A stretch of DNA of 64,000 nt from NCBI GenBank assembly GCA_946800325.1, contig OX326956.1, forward strand, positions 41,971,052 to 42,035,051, given 5' to 3'. This DNA is from Luzula sylvatica (Eukaryota; Streptophyta; Magnoliopsida; Poales; Juncaceae). Numbering within the stretch: position 1 is the stretch's first letter; every line of letters starts with the position of its first letter. Below the pieces are notes generated by a model, which did no database searches, had not been told where the DNA came from, and worked only from the letters and a program-made list of their open reading frames with translations. Positions 10,735 through 22,584 of this stretch are shown piece by piece. The translations under genes were made by a program, and so were the position numbers.

Positions 10735-11677
10735 GGTTCCACTTAAAATAAAAAAATATGTGGCCCATAACATTATTATTTTTATCGGTGTCTAGGTTTG
10801 GATGTCTATTTGATGATATGTCGTTATTTTGAACTTTCTTTAGTTATATTTATTTGGTCTACATATGTTTTGTTTCGTTTATATCTTGATATATTATGTT
10901 GAGTTGGCTTATAGTTTGGTGTGTAATGTTAATATCGAATTTAATATTTATGCCAACTTGAAAAGTTGATTTATAGTTCTTATATTTATTTTTTAATTTG
11001 AATTATAGTCATTACAATTTTTAAAAGTATATATGATAAATTATTACCTATTCGAATATTTTTTATCGTTTGATTATCCATTAATCTTCTATTTAATTCT
11101 CAAAATGATTATTTAAAAAATATTCAAAAATAGTTAAAAAAATAATAATTATAACTATAGAAGAGTAGAAGGCTTTTGGGCCGGATCTTTTCCCCTGTTC
11201 TCTCTCTTTCCTGTACAATTTTTCCTTCTCCCCCTTGCATCTCCTCTCCTCCCTCTTTCAGCCCAATAATGGCGGTCATGTTCCGATCATCTTCCTCATC
11301 TGCCGCTCCGCCCCGCTAATCGAAGAAGAGTATGCTTTCTTCCTGCCGTCTCTCTCTCTCTCGATCTCGATCTCGATCGACTTAGTTCACTTGAAGGAAA
11401 ATCGAAAGCACTCATCATCATATTGAATCCTTATTTTGTGATGTTTGCTTAGGATTAAACAAACTAATCATAAAAGTAAGCTTTCTTTAAAAAACTTCCA
11501 AGTTGATTATTTATTTGTTAAATCATGGCGTGCATTGTATTTGGTCTGCAAGCACGCCTGTTCCCAAAGAATAATATATTGCACCGAAATTTCTAGGAAT
11601 TTTCCAAAATTTTTATTGGAAAACGTTCACTAGAATAGGTTTGAAGAAAGAGACTCTATACAGATTGATTTTGAAAC

Positions 11678-13392
11678 TTATATATTTTAAAAAAAATAAA
11701 TTGATTTCTTTTCTTTTTATTTAATATATTGTTTTGCTCAATTAAATTATTATTTTTTTAATTTGGTCAAATCAAATTTTTTATATTTTTAATTTGATTC
11801 AAATTAAACCATTATATCTTGTTAACTGATGACTTAATTGTTAACTCCCGATGTAATATTTTTTTATCTGACAACTTAAATAACCTATCAAATTTAATGA
11901 TTTGACAATATTAATTTTTTTTTAATATGTCGTGTCATTTAATTTGATGATATTTATCTTGGACACGCCATCAAATCTTACTTGTTATAAATTACTAGGA
12001 GAATATTCGCGCTACGCGTCGAGAATGTTAATTATGTTTTTCATTGTAAATATGATAATGTTGATAATTTCATTCATATGATAATTATTTGAATTAATTT
12101 GTCTATAATTAAATATGTTTTACAATTATTTTACATTATGTTGACAATAATTTTTTTGTTTGTTAATTAAATAATAACATTTATATTAATGGCAATGTAT
12201 AATAATAATATAAGGGCTATAACACGATTTTACAAAAAACATAACAACAAATATTATATCATTGTTATTCACAATATTTCATACGATATCAAATATAAAA
12301 ATAACGAATCATACTACATGTCTAGTGAAAGTAATTTAATAAATGATATAAGAAATTAATTTAGCATAAACATAAATATAAATTATTTTATATCATATGA
12401 TTTTTTTCTAGTTTTGTATTTTTCAAAATAACATTATTATTTGATAAGTGTTTTAAATTTAAGAAATTATTTCGATGGATAATTTTTTTTTATTTCTATT
12501 ATTTTTCAAAAAAAAAAATATGATTTTCTTTCATTAAAAGCACAAATATAATAAACTTAGGCTTATATGGTATTAGTATAGTTATGATTTTTTAAAAATA
12601 AATATTAATATTGAAAATTATATTATGTAAATAAAATAATTAAAATTTTATTTTGTAAAAATGCACTTTTTGCATTGTATTTTTCACATAATATTTTAAA
12701 TTCAAATTATGAAAATAGTATGTATGAATTATACTAATATGGATGTCAAAATAAAGAGAAAAATAAAACGGATATATTTGATAATTTTTAAAATTAAAAT
12801 TTTGAAAATACTACTACTATATATTGTATGTTTATAATATTACATATTAAATTATTAATATTTTATATATAATCTTTTAATCTTCTATTGGATTCACATT
12901 TGATCATGTAATTTTATGTGAAATGATAAATACTTGAATAAACTTAGTGTAGCACGAACCTAACCAATAATAATAGTCCACATCATTAATATATGATGAT
13001 GTGGCTTGCTAAAAATCCTTAAAACATAGTGTAAAATAAGGGACACTCAAATGGCTACAACCAAAAAATATTTATAAACAATCAATGATTAATCAATGGA
13101 CTAAATTTTGCCACATATCATAATCTCATGGTTAAAAAAAAAAAGTGGTGATGTGGCACAAAAAAATTGCATAAAGTTGGGTCCAAAATAAGAATTTGGG
13201 TAAATTACATCATCAAATATATCACGTCATAAATTATCATGTCACAAATTAACGATTCATTCATTAGTTAATGTATAAAATAACTCAATTAAATCAAATT
13301 AAAAAAATAAGTAAATTATTTGGTCAAATTAAAAAAAATAAAAAACACGAGGGATCAAATTAAAATATGAAGAATAATAAACTTTGTTTCGT
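11678..13392. mobile_element. Insertion with a nested Helitron, absent from the duplicate locus
   Basis: Compared with block B this stretch is extra DNA. Its outer parts (11678-11994 and about 13206-13392) share inverted AATTTGGTCAAAT-type sequence, as in an AT-rich terminal-inverted-repeat element, and the middle is a minus-strand Helitron. The outer element has no clean target duplication that I can see. Confidence 0.5.
11995..13205 (-). mobile_element. Non-autonomous Helitron, inverted relative to 15848-17492
   Basis: On the minus strand the element ends in CTAG followed by T at 11995, preceded by a GC-rich hairpin (about 12008-12018, cgcgtagcgcg) in an AT-rich context: the diagnostic Helitron 3' end (hairpin, about 10 nt, CTRR, target T). 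Sequence to about 13205 is homologous in reverse orientation to 15848-17492. No Rep/helicase ORF is present, so it is non-autonomous. The 5' TC end is not certain. Confidence 0.75.
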
Positions 13393-13980
13393 TAATTCAA
13401 ATTTCAAATCGAGAGTTGGTCCAACATCAAAACCAGACGGAAGATTTCAAAAATGGAAGTCTTTGTCATTTCTTTTTTTTTTGAATGAAAGTCTTTGTCA
13501 TTTCTGATACAGACATCACCAGTGCTGGCGTGGTTGAACCGCACTCATGAAATTATAAATGGTACCGGTCCCGTGAATCCATTCATCATGAATCTTGCTT
13601 TATGTGTGAACCAGGTCCAGGAAACAAGCTAAATCCTAAACCCTAAATAAATGAATAATAGAATCCTATTCCGTCGCTTACCTATGAGGAAATTTCGGAC
13701 TGTGATATGAACAAGGCAGAGTTTACTGGATAACGAGCTATGGACATTGTTTGTTCGGAGAATATTGTCTGGTCCCGTTAAAGTTCAGATCTGTTAATTA
13801 TGCTCGGGAAGTTTCGTCCAAGACTCCCCAAAAGTCGTCCTACTATTTAATATTTATGCGTGTCCACAATCACAAGTCCCACGACCGAAAGCTAAAGCAC
13901 TCGAGTCTGGATGAATCACACATAACGGGAAATTTCCCAGTATTATTTTTGTCATTGTCGTACTCTCTCGTTTATTCTTG

Positions 13981-14363
13981 TGAGCCTATTTAGTATGCCT
14001 CCCCAAATTCCCCACACATTCTAGATCTGGGAGTTAGTGGTTAATTACTTTCCTAATTAACACAAATAAACTCGATTAATAAGTAATTATTACAAAATAA
14101 AAATACATATGAATTAATCATTAATAATTAATATTTATTAACTGTTAATAGAGTATCTTTATGAGCCTATTTACTGTGCCCCCCCCCCCCCAAATTGTCC
14201 ACACATTCTAGAATTCTAGAGCTGGGAGTTAGTGGTTAATTATTTTTCTAAATAACACAAAGACATTCAATTAATAATTAATTATTATAAAATTAAAATA
14301 CATATGAATATGAATTAATCATTAATAATTTATATTTATTAACTGTTAATAGAGTATCTTTGT
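13981..14363. repeat. Tandem duplication, 181-bp period
   Basis: TGAGCCTATTTA at 13981 restarts at 14162 and the following roughly 180 bp repeat with modest divergence, including ATTAACTGTTAATAGAGTAT at both ends. A C-homopolymer (about 14179-14191) differs between copies. No coding potential. Confidence 0.85.
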
Positions 14364-15243
14364 GTTAATTAAGTGGAGAATTAGTTGTTAATTCTCATAT
14401 AATCGATGTGTGGGGAAAAGTGGAGGGAATAGTAAAATTTTCTTATTTTTATTATATGTTGTCATGTTGACGCGGATATTTTGGAGCGTCGTCATCTGTG
14501 TTGAACGTATATGATATTTTAACGCATGATTTATTATACAATACAAATACAACGATAGGGATACATTTGATTTTTTTAAGTATTCGCGTAACATGGATCC
14601 TTATCTATCTTCTATTAAGTCCTTATATTACTTAACCTGATTAGTTAACACGTACCTATAATTAATATATAAAATATGCAATGACTCGAAAATATTAATA
14701 TTTTTATCAATTATTGAGTTTGCATTATAATTTGTATTTATCATGACAAATTTTAATATCATAAGAAAACAAAAAATTTAGGACAAACCCATGTCAGAAA
14801 TAGGTGTAATTATTTCATGAATTATTTTATGTGCTACAAATTATATTATTCAAAATAACTCTCGCAATTACGCACGTTACTTGCTATTGTTACAAAAAAT
14901 GATCATCACGCTACAGATCGTTACATGTTATTTGTAACATTGATAAAAATATATAGTCAAATATATTCTCGATTTGAGAATTAGGTTTTTAATGTGTCGA
15001 TCGAAAAATATTAATTGGATTGATTAGACTCTTTAATTAAATCAATCCAATAAACTCATTTTAATCCTTAGCAATTGACACATCAATACAATTTTTGTGT
15101 ATTTGTGGGATGTCATGTATAATCTTTTTTTTTATAGGTGTCACGACCTTGGAATAATAAAAGTTATCTGGTAGCCCGTACATTAATTTTTTTTTTTACA
15201 AGTCGAAGGCAATCAAACAATTTTTTTGGTTTTTTTTTACAAG
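14364..15243. other. AT-rich intergenic, no gene seen
   Basis: No conserved frame or RNA gene. The last about 70 bp contain ttacaag/ggcaatcaaac units that continue after the hAT element at 15244. Confidence 0.6.
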
Positions 15244-15730
15244 CTATGTTACGCGGATACTTCAAAAATACAGAAGTATCATGAGGATACGGATATCCGA
15301 TACGGATACGGGTACGATATGGTTCGGATACGTATCGAATACGTTACGTGACGTATCCGATTATTTTAATATTTTTTTTTCCGGATACGGCAGGGATACG
15401 ACAGGATACGGCAGGATACAGCTGGGATACGTTCAGGATACGGTTGGGATACTCCATTTATGATACTTCGGCCCTGTATATATTTTGGTCTATAATACTT
15501 TTAAATAATTATATAGATACTTCTAAATTATTTCCAGGATACTTTTATGATACTTATATTGTTAATTTATTATTTAATTTATTATTTATTTATTAATTAT
15601 ATATAATATAAATATATTAAAATAATAACTATATAGCCGTATTCGTATCCGTGATTTTTTGAAAATTGTCGTATCGCCGTATCCGTATCGTATCGGATAC
15701 GATATACATATCCGTATCCGTGCAACATAG
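15244..15730. mobile_element. hAT-like non-autonomous element, CTATGTTGC family, copy 1
   Basis: Terminal inverted repeats start CTATGTTACGCGGATAC and, read inward from the other end, CTATGTTGCACGGATAC. Flanks are TTTACAAG and GTTACAAG (7/8), but the insertion lies in a tandem repeat that itself contains ACAAG, so this duplication alone is weak. The inner ends are dense in self-complementary CGTATCCG/CGGATACG motifs around an AT-rich middle. No transposase. Confidence 0.75.
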
Positions 15731-15847
15731 GTTACAAGCCCTAGGCAATCAAACAAATTTTTTTTTCTTTTTCTACAAGCCCTAGGCAATAAAACAAATT
15801 TTTTTTTTGTTACAAGCCTCTAGGCAATCAAACAACTTGTATTAGAA
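15731..15847. repeat. Short tandem repeat around CTAGGCAATCAAACAA
   Basis: Units of about 50 bp containing acaagc(c/t)ctaggcaatcaaac followed by T-runs occur three times here and once, diverged, before the hAT element at about 15200. Confidence 0.7.
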
Positions 15848-17492
15848 TTTACCCACCCTCTTATTTTGTACTTATCTTTAAGCCTCCTCGTGAAGCCACA
15901 TCATCATGCTTATCTTGATTATTAACCATTAGATTGTGTGATGTGGCTTCATCATATGCATTAATATTATATTTTATCATTTAAGACATGCATTTTGTAT
16001 TATTATTTTTAAATATTAATTTGAACCATTAGATGTAGTGATGTGGCTTAATTATTATTTTTAAGTATTAATTTGAACCATTAGATGTAGTGATTTTACC
16101 CACCCTCTTATTTTGTACTTATCTTTAAGCCTCCTCATGAAGCCACATCATCATGCTTATCTTGATTATTAACCATTAGATTGTGTGATGTGGCTTCATC
16201 ATACGCATTAATATTATATTTGATCATTTAAGACATGCATTTTGTATTATTATTTTTAAGTATTAATTTGAACCAATAGATGTAGTGATGTGGCTTAATC
16301 TCAATCATTAATTTTTTCTTAGATTTTTTGAAGATCATATTTTATATAGTAATTTATGTGTTATTATTTTACACCATGTTTTAAGCATTCTTAGAAATCC
16401 ACATTATCCTACATTAATGATGTGGCATATTATTATTGGTTAAAATCATATTAAACCAAGTCTAATCAATTGTTTAACATTTCACATAAGATTACATGAT
16501 CAAATGTGAATGCAATGGAATATGAAAAGTTTATATATGAAATACTAATAATTTAATATGTAATATTATAAAAAATACAACGAATGTTAGTATTATTTAG
16601 GAAATTTAATTTTATAAATCCATCAATTATATTCATCTTATGTTTCTGTTTATTTTGACATCCATATTAGCATAGTTCATACATATCGTTTTTCATAATT
16701 TCAATTTGTAAAGATGTTATGTAAGAGAATACAATGCAATATAATACATATTTACATAATAAGTTTTTAAGAATTTTATTTGCATAATAGAATTTTTAAG
16801 TATTATTATTTATTTTTAAAAAGAATGATAACAATAAGAATCTAATATAATACTAAGTAGATTATATTTGTGTTTTTAAGCAAACAAAAAAATTTCAAAA
16901 AATAATAGAATTAAAAAAAAAATTTACCATCTAAATAACTTTTTAAACTTATAAACACCTATCAAATTGTATTATCATTTTATAAAATGTAAAATAAAAA
17001 AAATCATATGATATAAAATAATTTGTATTATATTTATTATCAATTAAATTTTGATGTTATTTATTAAATTACTTCCACTAATAAGTTTTATATTATTTTT
17101 TATTTTTTATTGCATTTTTAATCCATAAAAATTATTCATAATATATAATCAATAATGCATTACTACATACGTTGACCATTATTTTAATATTTGATATTGT
17201 ATGAAATTTTGTGAACAATAATATAATATTTGTTGTTACGTTTTTTCTTAAAATTGTATTATATCTTATTCTTATATTATTATATAATGACACTAATATA
17301 ATTATTATTATTTGATTAAAAAAATGGGATTTTTTGTTTTAATAATGTAAAATAATTGTAAAACATATAAATAATCATAGATAAATAAATTAAAATAAAT
17401 TTATTTTGAGATGATATTATTAAAATATATAATTGTATTACAATGAAAAACATAATTTACATGCTCGCCGCGTAGCGCGAGTATTCTACTAG
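15848..17492 (+). mobile_element. Non-autonomous Helitron with internal tandem duplication
   Basis: The 3' end is textbook: a hairpin at 17464-17481 (ctcgccgcgtagcgcgag), 7 nt, then CTAG at 17489-17492 followed by T. The body is homologous to the inverted element at 11995-13205. Near the 5' end a 247-bp unit is tandemly duplicated (ACCCACCCTC at 15851 and again at 16098). No Rep/helicase coding sequence. The 5' terminus is approximate. Confidence 0.8.
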
Positions 17493-20053
17493 TTGGATAA
17501 AATGAAGCACTTGAAAACAAAGTTTCCCGAGTGCTATTGTGGGTGACGTATACGAGTCCGGATTTGGATTTTAAGAGATTAATAAAACATTTTTAAAATA
17601 ATAATTCTCATATCACAAAAATATTCTTCGATTCTGGCCCGAATATTCAACTATATGAGTCTATGACAAGGCTTAACCAGGCGGGTCCCATTAACTCGTA
17701 TATATATAATTTTGATGTTTTGTCGGTAGCCTTCGTATGCATAATTGGTTAGCATACAATTTTAAGTTGATTGACAACTAAATATTGATTATATGTTAGA
17801 TATTGTATTCACGCTATAAATTTATTTTAATTTATTTCGATTCGAACGCTACAGTTCGTTATCTTGTTGTTAATCATACAACGAAAGCATACTATGTAGA
17901 ATTACTCGTACAATTAACCATGATATTTTTTTTGTATGTACTTTATAATACATCATGAAATGAAAAAATGTTATTATATTTGATTTTTAGCTATCATAAT
18001 ATATTGTTAAATTTTGATTTATAATTTTGGCTATTTAACGTAATAATAATTCCAAATTTATTTATTAAAAAAATGATAATTTAATAAATATGTATTTCAT
18101 ATTATTCGAGTTAAATATGAACTAGTACAAAAGAAACGTCTTATTTTTATTTTTTATATAAAACAAAATTTTAAGAGGTCAACAAATCCTTTGACGACTC
18201 AACTTCTAACAACAATGTTATACCTACTACTTATATGATATATTTTTTTTTGAAGTGAAACATAATTCAGGAAACACGAATATTATTGATTTTGTTTTTT
18301 TATTTGTGATATTAATGAAATTTGAATTTTTGACCTTTAATATTTTGTGTTAAACACTTTATCTCTATGATATTTAAGGGTGTGATATGTGAGCTGTTAG
18401 GTAGTGGTCATATCATATATGTATTCATATTATTTTTCGGATACGAATGCGTATACAAAATTATCCTGATTTTAATATGATTCAGATATTAAATGGATAC
18501 GGATATGATTCGTATATTGTCGAATACGAATACATATTTTTCGGATATAAAAACGATTATTATGATATCAAAACATAATATACTTTTTAATTATATATAT
18601 ATATTTTTTAATCATCAAATTCGGATTTTTATATTCTGTAACGTACTAATTGTATTTAGAATCACGCTGACACTTAAAATTGATCTTTAATCTTTTTCGC
18701 CAGTTCTTCTGTCAAAAATTATTTTCTTTCGCTTAGTTTTCCGACGGAATTTTTTTTTTTTTTTTTGCCAATTTTTTTTGTTGAAATTAGGGTTCTATTT
18801 TTGTAAATGGATTTTTTTAGATGCTATATATCAAGAACATTAAAAAATAAAACTAAGAAACCGAGCTATATTGTATAGATTAGTTGTTGAACAACCATAT
18901 CAAACATTGACGCGTTAGACGAGACAATTTGTTTACACTTTTTTTTTTTTCTCTTTTACACATATCGTGACGAAATAAATAGCAAAAAAATTATTCTCAA
19001 TTAATCAGATATGATGCATGATACATAACACCTTATAAATTATAATACTTGTAGGAAAATATTCTTATTTCATAGTAGTATTAAAATAAAAACGATTCTT
19101 TGTAGCTGCGTAATCCAATCGGATATGATACGTAAATGTAATATTTCGTTTCATATCTAAATTAATATTTGATTTTGAGTATAGTCACTGGTATGATAAA
19201 TGACCGTTTGTTGGTTTTTATTATTATTATTTTAAATTTATATATAATAAAAATTATTATTTAATTTAAATATTAGTTTTATATTTGTAATTAATTACAT
19301 AGTCATATCGGTACAATTACGTACTCATTATTTTTCACGAACGTCACGATGAATTTTGCTATTGGTTGGTTATCCAATCCCATTAGCTCCAACCGCAACA
19401 AAGAAGACGAATGGTCGTAGGTTTCACAACTTTCCGTCGGTTCTCATCAAAATCAGTTTCGGTACCAAAATATAAATTGATCATTTACATTGCTCGCATA
19501 TTTGATCGTAATACTCTTCAAATGTCAATTACCACATTTAATTAATATAACAACTAATACATATTGTATAATTAACTATCAATTAACATCAATTTGAAAT
19601 AAAAATACTAATTAGTATTTCATTATATGTTTCTGGTTAATTATCGTATTAATATTAGTTAAGTATGTGTGTTAAATTAGAATAGGATAATCTCATACTA
19701 GAATATTTTTTGCATATAATTTATCGTTCGACTTCGGGCCTCTCGCTTAAGAAAAAATAAAAAGTTTGAGGGAAAATATAACATGTTTCTTAATCTCACT
19801 CAAACATTATTGATACGTCAATCGAAAGTGTTTAAACGAATTGATTAGCTCTCGAATTAATAATTGAATTGATTAATTTAATTAAAAAAATTAATCAATA
19901 AAAATATTTAAGTGAGTTTGGAAGGACCGTATCAAATTCCAAAGTTTGAAGTAACTTTCACGAAATAAAAAAAGCAAAAGTAATCTTGAATTGAATTATC
20001 AAAGCAATAATTACTAGCAAGTTACTTACTTGCTCCAAAACCTACTAACACAT

Positions 20054-20332
20054 TGGCGTGTTTGCTAGGTCAGTTTTGTATAGCAGCAGGAAACTCATAG
20101 TTGCAGGAAACCAATATATGAATATCAGGAAACTATGATAGCAGGAATATGCAAAAACTATGAGTGTAGGATGTTTAAAAGGTGTTTCCTGCTATCATAT
20201 CGGTTTTTTCATCAAACACCTTTTAAACATCCTACACTCATAGTTTTTTGCATTTTCCTGATATTCACGTATCGGTTTCCTGCAACTACGAGTTTCGTGC
20301 TGCTACACAAAACTGACCTAGCAAACACGCCC
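20054..20332. mobile_element. Tourist/PIF-Harbinger-like MITE with long inverted ends
   Basis: The left end GGCGTGTTTGCTAGGTCAG matches the reverse complement of the right end (ctgacctagcaaacacgcc) and the inverted similarity runs about 100 bp inward. Flanking ATT on the left and TTA on the right are consistent with a decayed TTA target duplication. Total about 279 bp, non-coding. A half-copy lies at 25353-25475. Confidence 0.75.
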
Positions 20333-20419
20333 TTATCTCCTTTTTCATTGACAAATAGGGTATACATAATTTGAGAATCACGTGGAGCCCAGCGCCATTG
20401 ATAATGGAGTTAGTTTATC

Positions 20420-20624
20420 CAGTGTTCTGGAAATCGGCCTTGGCGGCCGATTAATCACCGATTAATCGGTAGTCGAGGGTCCGCCGTCGAGATAAACCCT
20501 TGGCGTTTTGTGCTTGGCGGATTTCCGCCAAGCGGCCGCCAAGGGTCCGCCAAGACCACCAAGCCACCGCCGAGCCGATTTTTAGATGTGTATAGTTTTT
20601 TTTTTTTTTTTTTTTTTTTGCAAA

Positions 20625-20657
<33 letters not shown>

Positions 20658-21148
20658 TTTTGAATTGCCAACGGGTCCATAGTCTAGTTGGTTGAATGTG
20701 AAGCACAAAAAATCATATATTATGAGAGGTTGTGGGATACTATTCAAAATAATGATCGTTTTTGTTATGGATTGCCAATGAATTTTCATTGACATCAAAA
20801 AAATTAGACATCAATAATGAAAACAATCGTTTGTCGGATACTATTCAAAAAAATATATTTGGACTAAATTTTTTCATATTTTTAATATTATTTATATATA
20901 TATATATTATTATTATTATTTGAGTTTATGTTAGTTTAGTGACGTAGTGTATTTTGTTACTTAAATTATTTAAAACTTATTAAAAAAACTGTGATTTGTA
21001 ATTTTTTTTAATTAATTTAAATATTAAATATAAAAAAATAAAAATTCGCCGAGGTCCGCCGAGATTCCCGATTAATCCCGATTAATCATCCTTGGCGCTG
21101 GATGGTCGTCTGCCGACCAGCTAGCGCCGAGCGATTTCTGGAACATTG
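20420..21148. mobile_element. hAT-like element with perfect 8-bp target duplication, just upstream of the DUF6490-like gene
   Basis: The target duplication AGTTTATC is exact at 20412-20419 and 21149-21156. Terminal repeats are CAGTGTTCTGGAAATCG (left) and CAATGTTCCAGAAATCG (right, inverted). Locus C keeps the empty site, with a single GATTTATC near 34437-34444. The 729-bp body has inverted GATTAATC and GGCGG-type subterminal motifs, two long T-runs and a tRNA A-box-like TAGTCTAGTTGG near 20683. No transposase. It ends 72 bp before a TATA box, so it probably changed the promoter of the downstream gene (inference). Confidence 0.9.
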
Positions 21149-21220
21149 AGTTTATCTGGAGACGTAAAACAATACACAAAAATTAAGGAGAAGCGCCAGA
21201 AGGTTTACAGTCGAGTTCTT

Positions 21221-21339
21221 TATAAACATAAGCTTGTCGAACATTTCAAATTCATCGATGGGAAAACCCAAGACGTAATCTTTAAATTCTCTCCTTAGGA
21301 GAATCTGTGAAGGTGTTTAGTCCCGTTCATACTTGAAAG
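21221..21339 (+). promoter_or_regulatory. TATA box and noncoding first exon of DUF6490-like gene B
   Basis: TATAAA at 21221-21226 precedes a likely first exon ending at AAAG/GTAAAAATCGG (21339/21340). The splice site and downstream intron (21340-21669, ending GTCGCAG) are matched in locus C, which supports a 5' UTR intron. The transcription start is not known. Confidence 0.6.
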
Positions 21340-21691
21340 GTAAAAATCGGAATTAATTTTTGTCTTGTTCTTCGCGGCGTCGAGTTTCTTAATCTTTTGG
21401 GGTGATTTTAGGGCGACTCAATTATAAATAAATTCCTCAATTATTGGTTCTTGATTTGAGAATTCCAGGGCTAAATCAGAACTTCGTTTGTCCGATTCGG
21501 ATCGACAATATCAATGACAAAACTAGTCTTTCACCACCAAATGTTTTCCAGATTTAGTATATTTTAATTATAATTTTCATCGAGTTTGTGTACCGATTTC
21601 ATATAATTTATTTATTTTTATTTAAAATATAGGACTTGAGAACTAAAAATATAATTGCCAATGTCGCAGGATCTAATCTTCTCGTACATGA

Positions 21692-22129
21692 ATGAATCTT
21701 CTTCCTGTTACCACAGCTAAGTCTCCGGCACAAACAAATAAGAAAATGGATCAAGATAATTTCTCTTGGTTAACCGTCGCGGGTTTTGCCTTCTTAACCT
21801 TCAATTCGGGCATGGCAATTTACCGATCGAAAGGCGAGGCCGGCTCTATTGCCTTCATAACGGTCTCGTATCTGGATTTAATTTTACTTTTTTACTGTTT
21901 GAGACTTTACGAGAAAGCCCCGCAGAATTCTTCTCGACGGACGGTAATCAAGGCGATTGTTTGGTCTCTCACGACCGTTCTCACCGTCATGTTTTCGTAC
22001 AAAGTCGCTGCTCTCATGCCTTTGGCCGTAGCGGCCGTTGTGTGGGCCATGGCCGGACTTACCGTTCTCGGTGGATTTTATGCTTTCTTTCTCTACCGAG
22101 AAGCTGAAATCGAAGAGGCGGATAAGTAG
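21692..22129 (+). CDS. Small plant membrane protein, DUF6490-like, copy B
   Basis: Function unknown. The 145-residue frame has about four hydrophobic segments (roughly residues 27-45, 51-69, 88-110 and 113-133), with SWLTVAGFAFLTFNSGMAIY and FSYKVAALMPLAVAA as the most distinctive stretches, and an acidic C-terminus (EAEIEEADK). From memory this pattern fits the plant family DUF6490; that is unverified. The first in-frame ATG is 21692, but a 10-codon uORF starts at 21688 and overlaps it, so initiation at 21746 (AAAATGG context, MDQDNFSW, 127 residues) is a real alternative. A 5' UTR intron precedes it. Copy C at 35268 differs at four residues. The promoter carries the hAT insertion at 20420-21148. 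Confidence 0.85.
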   Translation: MNLLPVTTAKSPAQTNKKMDQDNFSWLTVAGFAFLTFNSGMAIYRSKGEAGSIAFITVSYLDLILLFYCLRLYEKAPQNSSRRTVIKAIVWSLTTVLTVMFSYKVAALMPLAVAAVVWAMAGLTVLGGFYAFFLYREAEIEEADK

Positions 22130-22584
22130 GAGGGATTTTTGACTGGATCTGCTCTGCCACATCGTTTATATGGACAGGATCAAATGAATTGATTATCAAT
22201 TGATCCGTGGTGTCTTCCTCTTTGACCCAACGGTATTTATCTATTGTAAGCTCACTTTTAATTTAGAACGAGACCTTGTCACCTGGACTGCATTTTCTTT
22301 TCGAGGGATAAAGCTCCAAATAACATATTTATCCTTTCTAAACTATGAATTATCAAATTTATCCTCATGAACTTAATTTGTATCAAATTTATACATTTCA
22401 AACTTATAAAATAATCAAATATATCCTAATTGTTAAGTGAGCCGTTAAGTTAACCATGACCGACAAGTATAAATATAATGACTAGAATACACTAGCACCT
22501 CTCTCTTTCACACCCACACAAGATCCATCACGGATTCTCTCAGAGCCATCCTCGTGTCGTCGTAGTCATTCATCTCAATTGTGG
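22130..22584 (+). other. 3' flank of the DUF6490-like gene, shared with locus C
   Basis: The 3' UTR and following AT-rich DNA match 35706-36019 closely. The stretch 22315-22460 is made of ATCAAATTTATCC-type units common in plant intergenic DNA. Homology to C ends near 22505 and homology to A1 begins near 22585. Confidence 0.6.

Larger units (their letters stand above)
10735..13960. repeat. Duplicate block A2 (matches 23735-25270), interrupted by insertions
   Basis: 10735-11677 and 13393-13960 align collinearly with 23735-24715 and 24716-25270. Shared landmarks include GGCTTTTGGGCCGGAT at about 11170 and 24150, the CT-rich leader-like stretch, and AATTTCAAATCGAGAGTTG at the join. The 1.7 kb at 11678-13392 is missing from B, which shows it was inserted (or lost in B). 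The CT-rich part at 11160-11430 looks like an old gene leader or first exon, but the frame is not conserved between copies, so no gene is called. Confidence 0.8.
17530..22505. repeat. Segmental duplicate locus B (matches 28870-36690)
   Basis: B and C are collinear. Landmarks: GGGTCCCATTAACT (about 17685 and 29059), ACATTGACGC...GAGACAATTTGTTTA (about 18905 and 31045), TGTAGGAAAATATTCTTATTT (about 19052 and 31251), GAATCAC(G/A)TGGAGCCCAGCG (about 20376 and 34402), the whole DUF6490-like gene, and the 3' flank to ACACTAGCACCTCTCTCTTT. C is about 2.8 kb longer, mostly through transposon insertions. The DNA at 17530-20050 holds no gene; a degenerate CGGATACG-rich relic lies at about 18410-18590. 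Confidence 0.88.

Noticed and set aside
11235..11426. Frame in the CT-rich leader-like stretch of block A2
   Set aside because: The matching region of B (24270-24458) reads in a different frame and sequence; probably an old noncoding leader.
13640..13650. CCCTAAA-like telomeric motif
   Set aside because: Single unit, no array.
21766..22107. 113-codon frame overlapping the DUF6490-like gene (also at 35342)
   Set aside because: Shadow frame; its substitutions follow from the main frame and it has no domain.
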